DNA of 64,000 nucleotides from Ailurus styani (taxonomy: Eukaryota > Chordata > Mammalia > Carnivora > Ailuridae), in NCBI GenBank assembly GCA_002007465.1, contig LNAC01000163.1:706341-770340 (forward strand), in the 5' to 3' direction. A program made the position numbers and the translations under genes. The notes under the pieces are model-generated. The model was not told where the DNA came from. It searched no databases and worked only from the letters and a program-made list of their open reading frames with translations. Positions 22,760 through 34,694 of the stretch are shown one piece after another; within the stretch, counting starts at the first letter, position 1; the number at the start of each line of letters is the position of its first letter.

Positions 22760-23395
22760 TTACTCTCAGGAGATTTTAAGCTGCTGGTTAAATCCCACTG
22801 ATTTCAGTTAGATTCTTACCATTTCATGGACATGAATTTGATACCCAGTCCTCTATCCCACATCTAACTCCCACATATCTATCCTATTCCCATCTCAGTG
22901 TCACTTTTATACTAAAACCTGTGTGTAATTCATGCTAAGTGCTCTCCACAGAACCCGTATCTCCCAAAATAAACACAAAAAGCTAGTTTATTGATATTTC
23001 TATCTACCTCCTAAAGGACATTGTCCTCTTCTAAATTAAATAGAGTAGAATTCCTAAATTTTCCTGTAAAATAATTCATGTTATTTTCCTTCTTGTTTGC
23101 TTGGTTATTTTCTCACGTTTTGCTGTCTTACACAGAATGTATTAAACTTAATTCTTATAAACTATGAACTTTTTTTTACTCATCTGATTGAATCCTTTGT
23201 AATTTAAGAGTGCTGCAATGTAATACAAGGAGTTTTTAAAAAAACTTTTTCCATCCATTATTCCTTTTCTCTTGTTTATTCTGTATTCAAAATATCCTAT
23301 TCTCTTCCCTTCTTGTTTATTTTGTAAAGTTACTGAATTTCTAAGTGGTCTCTTTACCCACTTACTCCTTTTTTGGTAAGCACTCCAGATACTAA
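22760..23395. other. Non-coding stretch, nothing recognised
   Basis: No repeat or gene is supported here. Confidence 0.4.
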
Positions 23396-23399
23396 AATC

Positions 23400-23545
23400 T
23401 CAGGATTCAGAATTAGAGCTGTGTTTAAATTTTTACCACTACCAATAGTTAGCTTACTGAGTCATTTAATCTCCCCAAATGACAGTAATACTGCATTTCT
23501 CAGGGTTGTTGTGTAGAATTAAGAAGATAACTAATTCAAACATGC
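23400..23545 (+). mobile_element. MIR
   Basis: 'GAGTCATTTAATCTCCCCAA', 'CAGGGTTGTTGTGTAGAATT' and 'AAGAAGATAACTAATTC' are plus-strand MIR landmarks. The 118-codon frame beginning at 23479 starts inside this fossil and has no domain. Confidence 0.7.
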
Positions 23546-23869
23546 CTTCTGCTCTTCAGAGCTTTCCGGAATTGTATCTTGTAATTTTCTGTGACAACAG
23601 CTTTCACCTTACTCAAATCAGCACATTTTCTCAGATGCCCCTTTTCTTAGCACATTGTTTATTATTTCTTGCCTTGGGTGGCTTATTTTATTTAGATGAA
23701 AAGAAAATAGTGTTGCAAAGTAGTTATAGTCCATTGCAGGTTGGATATATATATATTTTTCCTATTTCAGTATTCATTACCTTAAGTTTGTTAACAGCGA
23801 ATCAGCAGGTAAAATGTGACTCTGTGGGGATATGATACAGCTAAGTACTACAGAGACTGAGAAACGGCT

Positions 23870-24075
23870 GGGGAACCAGAGAGATTGATTTCAATTCATG
23901 ATACTTTTATTAGCTGTGTCATCTTGAGCAAGTTACTTAATCTCCATATGACTTAACTTCCTCATATATAACAAAAGAATAAAAATATCTACCTCATAAA
24001 GTTTATTATGAATGTTAAATGAAAAAAATTATGGGAAGGGCTCAATTAGTGTTAGTTATTATTATCTTAACCCTA
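23870..24075 (+). mobile_element. MIR
   Basis: 'TAGCTGTGTCATCTTGAGCA', 'AGTTACTTAATCTCCATATG' and 'CTACCTCATAAAGTTTATTA' match the MIR core well, ending in 'GTTAGTTATTATTATC'. Confidence 0.85.
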
Positions 24076-24214
24076 ATTATAGTTCCTCCACAGCCCTTTG
24101 GTTACTCTGGATTTGGCTACTTACGATATCCTAAAATCATTTTCTTGGTGACTTTGCCTTTTTGTTTTGGTTTTTGCAGTTTGGGTGTGTTTACAAGAGC
24201 TTTAGGAGTCATTT

Positions 24215-24465
24215 TAATGCAGTGATTAATATGGAGAGCCCAGGAGTCAGACTGCCTTGATTTGTACTATCACCTATTAACAGAGTGATCATAAATAAGT
24301 TGTCTCTCTGAGCCTCGTTTTCTTCATGGATAAAATGGGTATATTGAGTACCTGTATCTATCTCATGGGGGTATTGATCAGATGAGGTAATACATGTAAA
24401 GTACTTAGCACAGTGCCTAATAGTAAATAGTATTTATTGATGTTGTTTCTGTTGTTGTTATAATA
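24215..24465 (+). mobile_element. MIR, near full length
   Basis: 'GAGCCCAGGAGTCAGACTGC', 'TGAGCCTCGTTTTCTTCATG', 'GATAAAATGGGTATATTGAG' and 'GTACTTAGCACAGTGCCTAA' are collinear with MIR. It follows another MIR in the same orientation by about 140 bp. Confidence 0.88.
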
Positions 24466-24469
24466 ATTT

Positions 24470-25135
24470 TTTTAAAAAAGTTTTTTTGTGAAATAGATAG
24501 TGGTCACAAATAGATGCCCCTGTGAAGACCTATGTGATACCCCTCCTGAAGGAAAAAAAAATCTGACCTTATATTACCTCAAATATTATTTTTCTTGTCA
24601 TATTCCAAGAATTCCACTAACTAGATTTTCTTTTGAAAAACAAGTCTTTTCAAATGAAATATCTTTCTGAACTGAGAGATTGTTGGTCTTCCATATTCAT
24701 ATGAGTTAATTCAGCCAGCTGTCTTTCATTTTGAATGTAGTTGAGCTTAGTTTCACTGAGAAATGGTTCTATTCATTGGAGGAGTGGATGGGGTAGAACT
24801 TCTGGGTCATAGATTACTCTGATGTGCATGTATCAGTCAATACCCTTTAGGTTTATGGTATAGGAACTATAGCATTTAACCTCTTTCTGTCTCCACATTA
24901 CATGTCCTCAACAGTAAGTGACTGTTTTCCTTCAAAGGTACATAACACAGTTAGGTCCCAGAGGAGGTTTCATGAAAATATATACTAAAGAGTTTAATAG
25001 CCTGCTATGCAGTATTAAACTGCCATAGAAATAATTCTTTCACCAAAGAAAATGTAACATAGCTAAACTTCTAATTTCATAAGCCAGACTCTTGTTATAA
25101 TAAAATGATCTTCTTTAATTAGAGAACAGGTCTAT
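24470..25135. other. Non-coding stretch, nothing recognised
   Basis: No feature is supported. Confidence 0.4.
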
Positions 25136-25139
25136 TTTT

Positions 25140-25745
25140 TAATTGAGCGTATCAATTAATTTTGTGTCATGGTGCAAGTAAGTGGTCTTGTTTCATTCTT
25201 TTGTATGTTACCTGTCCAGTTTTCCCAACACCATTTGTGGAAGAGACTATCTTTTTCTCATTGCATATTCTTTCCTGCATTGTCAAAGATTAATTGACCA
25301 TATCATTGTGGGTCTATCTCTGGGATTTCTAGTGTGTTCCACTGATCTATATGTGTGTTTTTGTGACAGTACCATACTGTTTTGATTACTACAGCTTTGT
25401 TATATAACTTGAAGTTCAGAATTGTAATGCCTCCAGCTTTGCATTTCTTTTTCAAGATTGCTTTAACTATTCAAGGTCTTCTGTGTTTCCATATAAATTT
25501 TAGGATTGTTTTTTCTAGCTCTGTCAAAAATGCTGTTGGTATTTTGATGGGGATATTACATTAAGTGTGTAGATTGCTTTGGGTAGTGTCGCCATTTTAA
25601 CAATACTTGTTCTTCTAAACCATGAGCATGGAATGTCTTTCCATTTCTGTGTGTCATCTTCAATTTCTTTCATCAGTGTTTTATAGTTTTCAGAGTACAG
25701 ATCTTTCACATCTTTGGTTAGGTATATTATTGTTTTCTTTTATTC
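25140..25745 (-). mobile_element. L1 ORF2 internal fragment
   Basis: This is reverse L1 ORF2 just downstream of the reverse-transcriptase core. A minus-strand frame reads '[20 protein letters not shown]' and '[20 protein letters not shown]', the same region as about 46500-46700 in the larger L1. Stops interrupt it, and it is truncated at both ends. Confidence 0.92.
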
Positions 25746-25759
25746 TTGGGGGGGCAGTC

Positions 25760-27250
25760 AAGGTTTAATGATTATTTCATTGTTTTTCTTTGCTATTGTC
25801 ATTGACTTGTGCTTTATAAGAAAATTATAAGTAGTTATCAACATTTAACTTTAAATTTAGAAATATCACACATATTAGGTAATCTATGCCCTCTGTCTCT
25901 GCCCCCGGCCCATACTTATTTGTGGATGTTGGTTTTTTCTTAATCACAGGCATGTATTTTAATCATTTATAATCAGTATCCTGCCCAGACCTTTGCCATA
26001 GTGATGTTTATGTAATTCACACCAGGCTATTTAAGTTCCTGGTCATAGAATTTTAGAACTGGAACTAAAGGAAATGAAGTGTTTAATTCTCTGTGGCAAA
26101 ACTGGGAACATGTAAAGCCATGCTTACAGCCTAAAGATGAAATTTCTGGTCAGGGAATTAAATTATCACTGTGATGTGTGGACAAACGAGAAACACATTT
26201 ATAGAGTCTTGATTGTGTTTTCCCACGGTTTTATCAACTCATGGAAACTCATCTATCCCCTGTCAAATTTTATGTTTCTTGGTATTGCCTGAATTGGTTC
26301 GGATTGGATTTCTGTGTCCTGCAATCAAAAGAGAGCCCTGGACTTTATCCTTATACAACTAAATGTATCATTTTATAGCTACGTATACTACAGGCATTAA
26401 TTATTCCTGTTGTTTAACTGGGAAAGCTGAGAAAGAGGAAATGCCAGTGACTACCTCACTGTCAGCCAGAGAGTGAGATATAAGACACTGGAATTCTATT
26501 TTGCGATAAAAGCTTGTGGTAAAGAATGAAATATAGAGCAGAAAAGCAGAAGTTCAGAAAGAAGTATTTCTAGATTTGTCTTGTTTCTGTGCTTTCTGGC
26601 CAGCAAATTGCTTATGTTTTGCTGTTTGTAACCCACGTACTAGCATAAACCCTAGTTATTTTAAGATAAATTTCTATGCTTAATTTCATTTCTGTGGTTA
26701 ATTCAAGGTCATGATTAACTGAAATTGTGACAGCTTATCACAGGTCTGATTAATTCCAAATGGTAGAGTATACCAAATTACAACTGTTTCTGGAACTCAC
26801 TAAGGATAGTGGTTAATTCTACTTCCTTGTCCAGTACTTTGATTACTATTGCTTTAATCAAGCTTCCCATCCACCTGAATCAGCCATCACATACTCAAGA
26901 CTAGAATATTTTCTACGAAGTACTGTGGCTGGTTTAATGGAGAATTAATATCATGGTTTAATGGAGAATTAAAGACACACCAAGTATAAGTAACCTGCAC
27001 AGTCGAACAACTCCAAAATAATGATTCGTTATAAATAATTGTAGGGTTTACATAGAATAATGGGCATTTTTTTGCTCAGAATTGGCTTGTGTTGCAAGCA
27101 TTCTTTTCACTTTCTGGCATAAATAGCTGGTGAGGTGGTAACAAGCAAATGTGCCTTCAATATCCAAATTACCAAAGTAAAACCTTGAGCTTAACAACCT
27201 CAGGGACACCCAAATGATGTAGCTCTTAAATTCAGCAGAGTGAATATCTG
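25760..27250. other. Longest stretch with few recognisable repeats
   Basis: Apart from a possible diverged repeat near 26040-26160, I see no transposon signature in about 1.5 kb. There is no coding frame of note. TTAAT/ATTAA motifs are frequent at 26640-26760, and a short tandem duplication lies at 26930-26972. Confidence 0.45.
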
Positions 27251-27329
27251 AATGGCCACTGAATCAATCATTAAAGGTTGTGCTTTGGTAAGGGAAATCC
27301 AGAACTCTCAATGACTTAAAATAATAAGG

Positions 27330-27610
27330 ATTTATTTTTCACACATGTTACAGGAGGGATAGCACTTTATCGGAATAACAAAATACCACATTGGAGTGTA
27401 ATACCAAAGGCTGTAAAGGATGCAGGAAAGAGAAACCTCATACTCTAATCTCAGGAGTATAAACAGTTACAGTCATTCGAGAAAGCAGTCTGGCATTATT
27501 TACTGAAATTAAGTGTGTGTTTGCTCTGTGGTTCAGTAATTCCACTTCTAGGTGTATATCCCCGACAGTCTCTTAAGGCCTATAGGAACGCACACATAAT
27601 TCTGAGTAAT
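27330..27610 (+). mobile_element. Ancient L1 ORF2 3' fragment
   Basis: 'GAAAGCAGTCTGGCATTATT', 'GTAATTCCACTTCTAGGTGT' and 'ATATCCCCGACAG' match the ORF2 C-terminal DNA in sense orientation. It is much decayed. Confidence 0.6.
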
Positions 27611-28029
27611 AGAAAGGGAATGATATTTACAGTATAATTCTCTTTATAGATATTAAATCATTTATCTCACAAATACATATTTAACAGGACTACACATATA
27701 TTTAAGGACTATACATATATTTAAGTACCTATGTAAAACACAAAGTATAGTTCTAGAATAGGGGGGAGTAGGAGTGGTGAATGAAAGGTGAGAAAATTTA
27801 AGTATAAAATTCCCTATGCTAAACTAACACTTGGTGGGGGAGGAATGTTCTATGAAGTGAGGAATATAATTTACCAAATTCTTTGACCCATCATCAAATC
27901 AGAATTTTTACAAATCGTCAATGGTTCAAAATGATTTCTAAGGACATTTATTTTTGTCCTAACCATCGTTGGTCCATTATGACCAAATCTATAGGAGAAA
28001 TTTGTTTTCAGGTATAGACAATCACTGGA

Positions 28030-28260
28030 TAATATATTTTCTGCACCTATAGAGCATTCATTCATCCATTTAATAATTAGCAATTTAATTCTTGATTTCT
28101 GCTAGTCACCAGGATATTAATATGAATAAAATTGTTTTCCCCTTACACGCGGAGATAATATAGCACAAGGAAAAATTAGGCAGTGTAATAATAGGAATAA
28201 AAAAATAAACTAAAATGTGATGTAATAAATTATAAAATATCAGTTTAGGGTAGGATGAGA
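28030..28260 (-). mobile_element. L2 fragment
   Basis: 'GAGCATTCATTCATCCATTT' followed by a tract rich in 'ATAAATTATAAAATATCAG' fits a reverse L2 3' end. The match is diverged. Confidence 0.5.
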
Positions 28261-28369
28261 GACAAAAACAGGGACTAGAGTTTGGAAAATTACACCAAAT
28301 AGTTGCACTTACTATGTTTCTTTACCTAAGCGCATAGCACCCACCTCCATTTCTTCTGGTTTAGCCACT

Positions 28370-28520
28370 TATCCCTCCCTTCTTTGCCCTACTTGTTCAG
28401 CCATCCATCCAGTCATATTGATGATAAGCTTATTATGTCATAAACAAACATTGTCCTGGGTCCTGATGTTTAATACCCAAAGTAGCCAAAGTCCATCCCT
28501 TAATGAAATTTTAGTCTAGC
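28370..28520 (-). mobile_element. L2 fragment
   Basis: 'CATCCATCCAGTCATATTGA', 'CATTGTCCTGGGTCCTGATG' and 'AATGAAATTTTAGTCTAG' are reverse L2 landmarks. Confidence 0.55.
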
Positions 28521-28584
28521 CATTTTCTCAGAATTTAGTCTGGTGTCTTGGAATTGAAAAGAAGTCAGCTGGACTCCCTATTTT

Positions 28585-28712
28585 CCTATAGATATAAACA
28601 TAAAACATATAAACATATTTCTATATAATGTTTATATAAAATATAAACATATTTCTATAAATACAGAAAATTATATTTTATATAAATATATTTCTATAAA
28701 TATAAACATACA
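28585..28712. repeat. AT-rich imperfect tandem repeat
   Basis: Units resembling ATAAACATATTTCTATA recur four to five times with variable spacing. Confidence 0.75.
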
Positions 28713-28714
28713 TT

Positions 28715-29500
28715 GGAAGGCTGAGTAGCGCTAAGTATCCAGCCTCTGCTGAAAGGAAATATTTCCTATAAGAGACAGGTTTCATTACAAATCTGTGAAG
28801 ATATCAGATGAGGCAAGTGTAAATGAAAATAACTTTCAACATTTCCATCTTTCAGTTTCTTTAAACCAGCTAGCATTGAGAGAGTTTTGCTTGTTTAAGG
28901 TTTATTTGTAGATTCTAACAACAGATAAATTTTATTAAATAGCTATTGAGCCATTTCTTTGAAATTAAGGAAAGAGGTTTGATTTTTTTAAACCAGTTAA
29001 TCAGGTTATATTTGGAAACTTAACAAAGAAATATAGATAAGTAAATATTGATGAATGTTTGAAAGGATAATAAATTGCCATTATACAGGCTTGCCCACAA
29101 AAGTAAAAGGAGGAATACCCAGATTCTTAGTCAGATGGATAAATTAATTGCATCTTCTGCTGAGACTTTTTGAGACTGCTTTTAAGACTACTTTTATTTT
29201 TCTTATAAAAATATGCTGTTTAAAATTCTGTGTGTTCTTTTTCTATTTCCAAATAATTTCTTAAATAATACTTGTGCTTTTTACTTTAATTCTCTTAGCT
29301 GTCAAAAACAAGGGAATATATAAAATTTTTAAAATTCAACATAAATTCAATATAAACATTTAAAAAAATTCAGTATACATTGTAGTCTATGTGCTTCTGG
29401 CATTTTTTCTTTGCATACACAAACATACACACACACAATGTATAGACTTTGAAACTTTTTTATTTAATGTTATTTGAGTATTTTCCCTGTTAAAAATTCA
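28715..29500. other. Non-coding stretch, nothing recognised
   Basis: No gene or clear repeat is visible in this AT-rich sequence. Confidence 0.4.
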
Positions 29501-29514
29501 TATCTAAAGCATTA

Positions 29515-30080
29515 TTTTTGTTGAGGTTTAATTCACAGACAATATAATTCACAATGACGTTTGACATTTTAAATATATATATATATACATATATATGTAA
29601 ATATATGAAATATATGCATACAGTCATATAGATATATAGATATATAGATGACACTTCCATTGATGGTATATATACTCGTGTAACTAACAACTAAACAATA
29701 CAAAAAAGATTTCGTCTCCACAGAGAGTTGCCTTCTGCCACTTAGCAATCACTATCACCAACCATTTCTTCTGTTCCCCATGTTTGGCAAGCACTGATCC
29801 AATTTCTATCACAAGAGATTACTTTTATCTATTCTGGAAGTTTATATAAATTGGATCATGAAGTATTTATTCTTTTGCACCCAGGTTTTTTCATTCAGCA
29901 TGATGCTTAAGACTTTCAGCCATGTTTGCTGCATGTATCAGTAGTTCATTTGTTTTTATTGTTGAGTAGTATTTTATTATATGAATATATCACAATTTGT
30001 AGTCCATTTGGCTTGTTTCTAATTTTTGCTGTGAACATTTGGGACACGTCATTAATGAACATTTCATTCTTTTATCAATA
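29515..30080 (-). mobile_element. Ancient L1 3' UTR/ORF2 remnant
   Basis: 'TTGAGGTTTAATTCACAGAC', 'AGCATGATGCTTAAGACTTT', 'CAGCCATGTTTGCTGCATGT' and 'TTATTGTTGAGTAGTATTTT' are reverse-strand L1M landmarks. A TA-rich simple repeat (29570-29650) lies inside it. Confidence 0.75.
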
Positions 30081-30454
30081 TACCTAAAAGTTATTTATTT
30101 TTCTATTTTACTTTTTACCTGTCAAAACCAATTCTGGTATAGATGGACATGTTCTTATCTAAATAATTTTACACATACTTAATTATTTACTAAAAATAAA
30201 TTCATTGAATTTTAATTGTTTTATCAAGAATTTTGATATATATAGACAAAAGTTGCATCCAAATTATTGTAGAGTTTCAAAATTTTTCCTTCATTTTTGC
30301 ACAAGTAGAAAATAACGGAGTGGCATAATTCCTTTTGTTCCTTTCCACTCTGTTAGGAACAAAGTATAGAAGTGTTATTTGTGGGGCAAGGTTGGGGGGT
30401 TGTGCAGATTGAGGGACCCTATGCCCTGTGTTGTTGTTTTATTTGAATTAATTT

Positions 30455-30728
30455 TTTATTAACTATAATGTATTATTTGTTTCAGGGGTACAGGTCTGTG
30501 AGTCATCAGTCTTACAAAATTCACAGTGTTCACCATAGCACATACCCTCCCCACAATGTCCATCACCCAGCTACCCCATCCGTCCCACCGGCCTCCACTC
30601 CAGCAACCCTCAGTTTGTTTCCTGAGATTCAGAGTCTCTTATAATTTGTCTCCCTCTCTGGTTTCATCTTGTTTCATTTTTCCCTGCCTTCCCCTATGAC
30701 CTTCTGTCTTGTTTCTCAAATTTCTCAT
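30455..30728 (-). mobile_element. 5'-truncated L1 3' UTR, ~275 bp
   Basis: The carnivoran L1 3' UTR runs in reverse ('GTATTATTTGTTTCAGGGGT ... CCCCACAATGTCCATCACCC ... TTGTTTCTCAAATTTCTCAT'). Exact 14-bp duplications, ATTTGAATTAATTT, lie at 30441 and 30729. Confidence 0.94.
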
Positions 30729-30744
30729 ATTTGAATTAATTTAA

Positions 30745-31385
30745 TTACCACTATGATTGAATGTTCTTTTAACCTTTTTACATACACACACATATATTAA
30801 CAACAGTTTATATTGCATCTCAATTATGTGCATGTCTTTACATGTGTATGTGTGCATGTGTATATCTAAACTTTAAGAACTAAAGAATCAAAAATATTGA
30901 AATACCTTCTGGTGGACATCTGTCTTTTCTGGCTTCCCACCATTCTTGGAATAACTCCCTATTTCCTTTTGGTAACCCACTTCCACACTGTGTGCAGTCT
31001 ATGTGGATTGGTTATTAGGCCCAGCTTCCCTTGAATTAAGGAATCATCGAACTGACTACCATTTAGACACACACTCCTATAGATATTGTATCACAAATTA
31101 GGGACATAGTAAAAAGCAACCTCACCAAATCATTTCTGATGGAGCAGCAGCACGTCTGCTATCAAATGTCACTGATGTTAGCATTGCAAACATGGTGTTT
31201 ATTTTCAGCAGATGCAACAGTGGTGTTTTTATGATACCAGTTTCTGTGGCCTCCTTTTTGTCATTGTGGTTTATCTCTGCACCTCACTCTCAGGTCTACC
31301 CATGGTTTCTTGGATCAAATAGCTTTTTAATAAATAATTTTTTATTTAAATTAACTCCATATTACATTTCAGTTGCTTTAAACTT
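30745..31385. other. Non-coding stretch, nothing recognised
   Basis: No feature is supported. A short frame at 31192-31401 has no domain. Confidence 0.4.
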
Positions 31386-31400
31386 AAAAACCTACAGGTA

Positions 31401-31591
31401 GGGGTACCTGGGTGGCTTAGTCTGTTAAACATCTGCTTTTGGCTCCCTTCATGATCTCTGGGTCCTGGGATTGAGCTCTGTATATGCATTTGGCTCCCTG
31501 CTTGGCAGGGAGTCTGCTTTTCCCTCTGCCCCTCCCTCAGCTTATGTGCTCTCTCTCTCTCTCTCAAATAAATAAATAAAATATTAAAAAA
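31401..31591 (+). mobile_element. Can-SINE, older subfamily
   Basis: Head 'GGGGTACCTGGGTGGCTTAG' with the 'TTAAACATCTGCTTTTGGCT' block, CT-rich tract and AAATAAATAAATAAAATATT tail. Duplications AACCTACAG (31389) and AACCCACAG (31593) flank it. Confidence 0.93.
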
Positions 31592-31882
31592 TAACCCACA
31601 GTTAAATGTAGTCAGTTTAAGCATATTTTCTTGGCTTTATAAGTCAATTTCTTTCCATTTCTATGATTTTTTCTCTACTCTTTTAATTTTCTATTAGTTC
31701 TCTAATTGTATATAGTAATCCACTATCCTACATATGTAGAAAATATTTTATCTGGGTCTGTCAATATTACAACTTGGTTCATTTTCTTAATTAGAATGTG
31801 AAATTTTATAAACTATTTGTATATGTTTCTTTTCTATATGCTATTTTCTGTATTTTTTATATTTCTCCACTAGTTCATTCTT

Positions 31883-32166
31883 TTTTTATCAGTATTTTTT
31901 TAATTTTAATTTTTTTATTTTTTTTATTTTTATTCTTTGCTCAAGGGGTANTTTTTTTTTTTTTTTTTTAATTTTATTTTTATTATTTGCCCAAGGGGTA
32001 CAGGTCTGTGAATCATCAGGCTTACATCTTTCACAGCATTCACCAAAGCACAAACCCTCCCCAATGTCCATAACCCATCCACCCTATCCCTACCCTCCCA
32101 CCCCCCAGTAACCCTCAGTTTGTTTTGTGAGATTAGGAGTCTCTTGTGGTTGGAGAAGGAGTCAAT
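31883..32166 (-). mobile_element. 5'-truncated L1 3' UTR with an N join
   Basis: A long T-tract and the reverse L1 3' UTR are flanked by the exact 16-bp duplication CCACTAGTTCATTCTT (31867 and 32167). N at 31951 separates two copies of the segment ending 'CAAGGGGTA' (31941-31950 and about 31991-32000), again an assembly join. Confidence 0.92.
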
Positions 32167-32182
32167 CCACTAGTTCATTCTT

Positions 32183-32690
32183 AAATGTAAAAATAAAACC
32201 TCCTAAAATAAGACCATTGTTGGAGCAAACTAGTTTCTCCTCTGTAGCCCTACCTTGTAGAGCCATCTTTCTAGCTTTGTATAATTGTGCAGTGTCCTAG
32301 GAGAATTACTTCTCATGTATCTCTCCTGAGTGAATTATTGAAGTACCTGATATTTATATGAATGTTTTAAAAACTAAATTCATATGTTTAAATATTTAGC
32401 CTCATAACAGTTTTATGATATAGTTGAGGATAGCATTATTATATTACTTTGCAAATGATACCTTAAGAAGTTGGAAAAAAAACTAAAGTTCATATGATAT
32501 TACAGTATCAGAATTTTAATTTTTCATAATGTTATTCTTTGTGTTAAATTTCTTAGAAGCCAAAAATTATAGGTATTTTACTTAAATATTAAAATGATTA
32601 TAAAACTATCACAGGATAACCCCCTTCATTTATTTCTTCTAACACTTTTTGGAGAAGATGTAGTCAGGTATCTTAAAGCAGCATTTTTTT
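32183..32690. other. Non-coding stretch, nothing recognised
   Basis: No feature is supported. Confidence 0.4.
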
Positions 32691-32694
32691 CTTT

Positions 32695-32748
32695 TCCTTC
32701 TTCTCTTCCTCCTTCTCCTTATTTTTCTTCTTCTTCTTCTTCTTCTTG
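32695..32748. repeat. (TTC)n / TC-rich microsatellite
   Basis: A pyrimidine-rich tract ends in about eight uninterrupted TTC units. The strand asymmetry is complete (polypurine on the minus strand). Confidence 0.88.
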
Positions 32749-32749
32749 T

Positions 32750-33377
32750 TTGAAACAACTTCAATTTATAGAAAAGTTCCAATCTTTAATTTTTATAAAC
32801 CATTTGGAACACAGCTTCTGATACCATACCCATCACTATCTAGTACTTGTGTGTGTGGTTCCTACAAAGACATTCTCCTAGGCAGTCATGTTGTAACCAT
32901 CAAAATCAAGAAGATAACATTAAGACATTACTGCTATCTTTTTTTTAGATCCCATTCAGATATCTCCAGTGGTCCCCATGTCTTTGTAGCAAAATATCCA
33001 GACCAGAGTCTGGTGTTACACTGGTTTCAGGATGCCTTTATTAGTTTCCTTTGATCTGAAAGAATTTGTCCATCTTTATTAGACTTTCATAACTATGAAA
33101 CTTTTGAGGGTTACAGGTAATAGGTTTAAAAAATGTTACTCAGTTTTAGTTTACCTATTGTTTCCTCATGCTCATGTTCCAGTTTTGTCCCTTTGGCAAG
33201 AATAGCACAGATGAAATGCTGTATTCTTCTCATCACCTCCTATCTGATGGTGTGTGATTTTGATTTGTCCTTTACATAGCCCTCTTGATTAAGACAGGAT
33301 CTCACAAGATTCTCCACTGTAAAGGTACTTTGATTTTATTTGGGGATTAATTATCACTTTGTAGAAAAATACTTTTA
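32750..33377 (-). mobile_element. Ancient L1M-type 3' UTR remnant
   Basis: The order 'CAATTTATAGAAAAGTTCCA', 'TAACCATCAAAATCAAGAAG', 'TTAGTTTCCTTTGATCTGAA', 'GTTTCCTCATGCTCATGTTC' and 'TTCTCCACTGTAAAGGTACT' follows the reverse of an old L1M 3' UTR as I know it. A Can-SINE interrupts its right end, and it resumes briefly at 33593. The two overlapping frames at 32594-33054 are spurious. Confidence 0.72.
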
Positions 33378-33578
33378 GGGTGCCTGGGTGCCTCAGTGGG
33401 TTAAAGCCTCTGCCTTCGGCTCAGGTCATGATCGAGTCCCACATCGGGCTCCCTGCTCAGCGGGGAGCCTGCTTCCTCCTCTCACTCTCTCTCTGCCTGC
33501 CTCTCTGCCTACTTGTGATCTCTCTCTCTCTCTCTGTCAAATAAATAAATAAAATCTTTAAAAATAATAATAAAAAAA
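33378..33578 (+). mobile_element. Can-SINE (young type) with internal deletion
   Basis: Exact 14-bp duplications, GAAAAATACTTTTA, lie at 33364 and 33579. The copy lacks about 20 bp between 'GTCATGATC' and 'GAGTCCCACATCGG', where other copies read TCAGGGTCCTGGGATC. Confidence 0.95.
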
Positions 33579-33592
33579 GAAAAATACTTTTA

Positions 33593-34690
33593 TATGACAT
33601 AAAGATTCTATACTTCATCAAACTTTCAAATGATTCATTTATTCTTTTATATCAGTATGATTTCCTATACTCCTATTTTATTCAAAGAATAAAAAATTTT
33701 ATCATTACTATATATACGATATTTAGAGTGGCCAGTGTGATCAGCTTTAAGCTGGCTTCTTTGTCCTTTACCTTCTTCCCTGGGATCGCCCCTGCATGGA
33801 TGCCATCTCTCCCGAATCAGATTTTGACTTCTTGCATCACATATCAGCTTAGCATCACATACCACTTCCTACCACATGGATAACTGCCCCATCTTGCTTA
33901 GTCTCTGATATTCCATTCTGGGCTACCATGGCTCCCACTAAGTTCCCACAATAGACTTCCCAATCAGTCTAACATAGTTGTCAGATTAAATTTTTCAAGA
34001 GAAGGAAAATAGAAGGGAGAAAGAAGAGGAAAGGAGCAGATACTATGTCTTAAAATTACCATTGACAACAGTACAATGAGCAATACTTTAGTAATAGTTT
34101 TTTTTATTTGTTTGGTTTTGTCTCCAGAATTACTATTTCTTACAAGGTTAAGTGAATTGTTCTTTAGAACTCTCACTTTCTGAGTTTGCAATAAGAATGG
34201 ATCCAATTATAGAGCCTGCAGTTAGAGACTAAGTTTTGACCTGTGTAGTGAAATCCTCTGATCGTGAACATAAGAATTATAGCTACAATAATAAAGCAAT
34301 TGGTAATGTTGCTGAGAAATTAATATATATGTATTAATGTGACACTACACATATTTCAGAGTGAAAGCTATAAGATTAATTTAGACCCATAAGAACAAAG
34401 TAATATATCCATGCTAAGATAATAAAAATGTAGCTCTTTGATAAAATTAATTTTAAAAGTGTATATAACTGTTATATCTATTTATTAGAAAAACCTGTAC
34501 TGAAGAAAATAAACAAGATTTAATTCTAAACATATAGAGCTTTAAGCAAAAGGCTTACTAAGGAGTGCTAAGTGAAATATGGTTATCAATTCAAAACTGA
34601 GCAGACATCTAAATTCATTTCAAACTTCAAAATCTTTCATGTTCTTACGTGCTTTCAGATTTAAAAATTTTCTTTTACATGAGTAGTGTT
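33593..34690. other. Non-coding stretch, nothing firmly recognised
   Basis: The sequence at 33720-34000 is more GC-balanced and may be an old repeat, but I cannot name it. Minus-strand frames of 66 and 80 codons show no domain. Confidence 0.4.
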
Positions 34691-34694
34691 TCAG

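Noticed and set aside
23479..23835. 118-codon plus-strand frame
   Set aside because: It starts inside a MIR fossil, has no domain or signal I recognise, and crosses TATATA-type low complexity.
30455..32166. Recurrent segments beginning 'GGGGTACAGGTCTGTGA' (also at 8.1, 19.2, 43.8 and 44.7 kb) as a new repeat family
   Set aside because: The copy at 44.7 kb is continuous with the end of L1 ORF2, so these are 5'-truncated carnivoran L1 3' UTRs.
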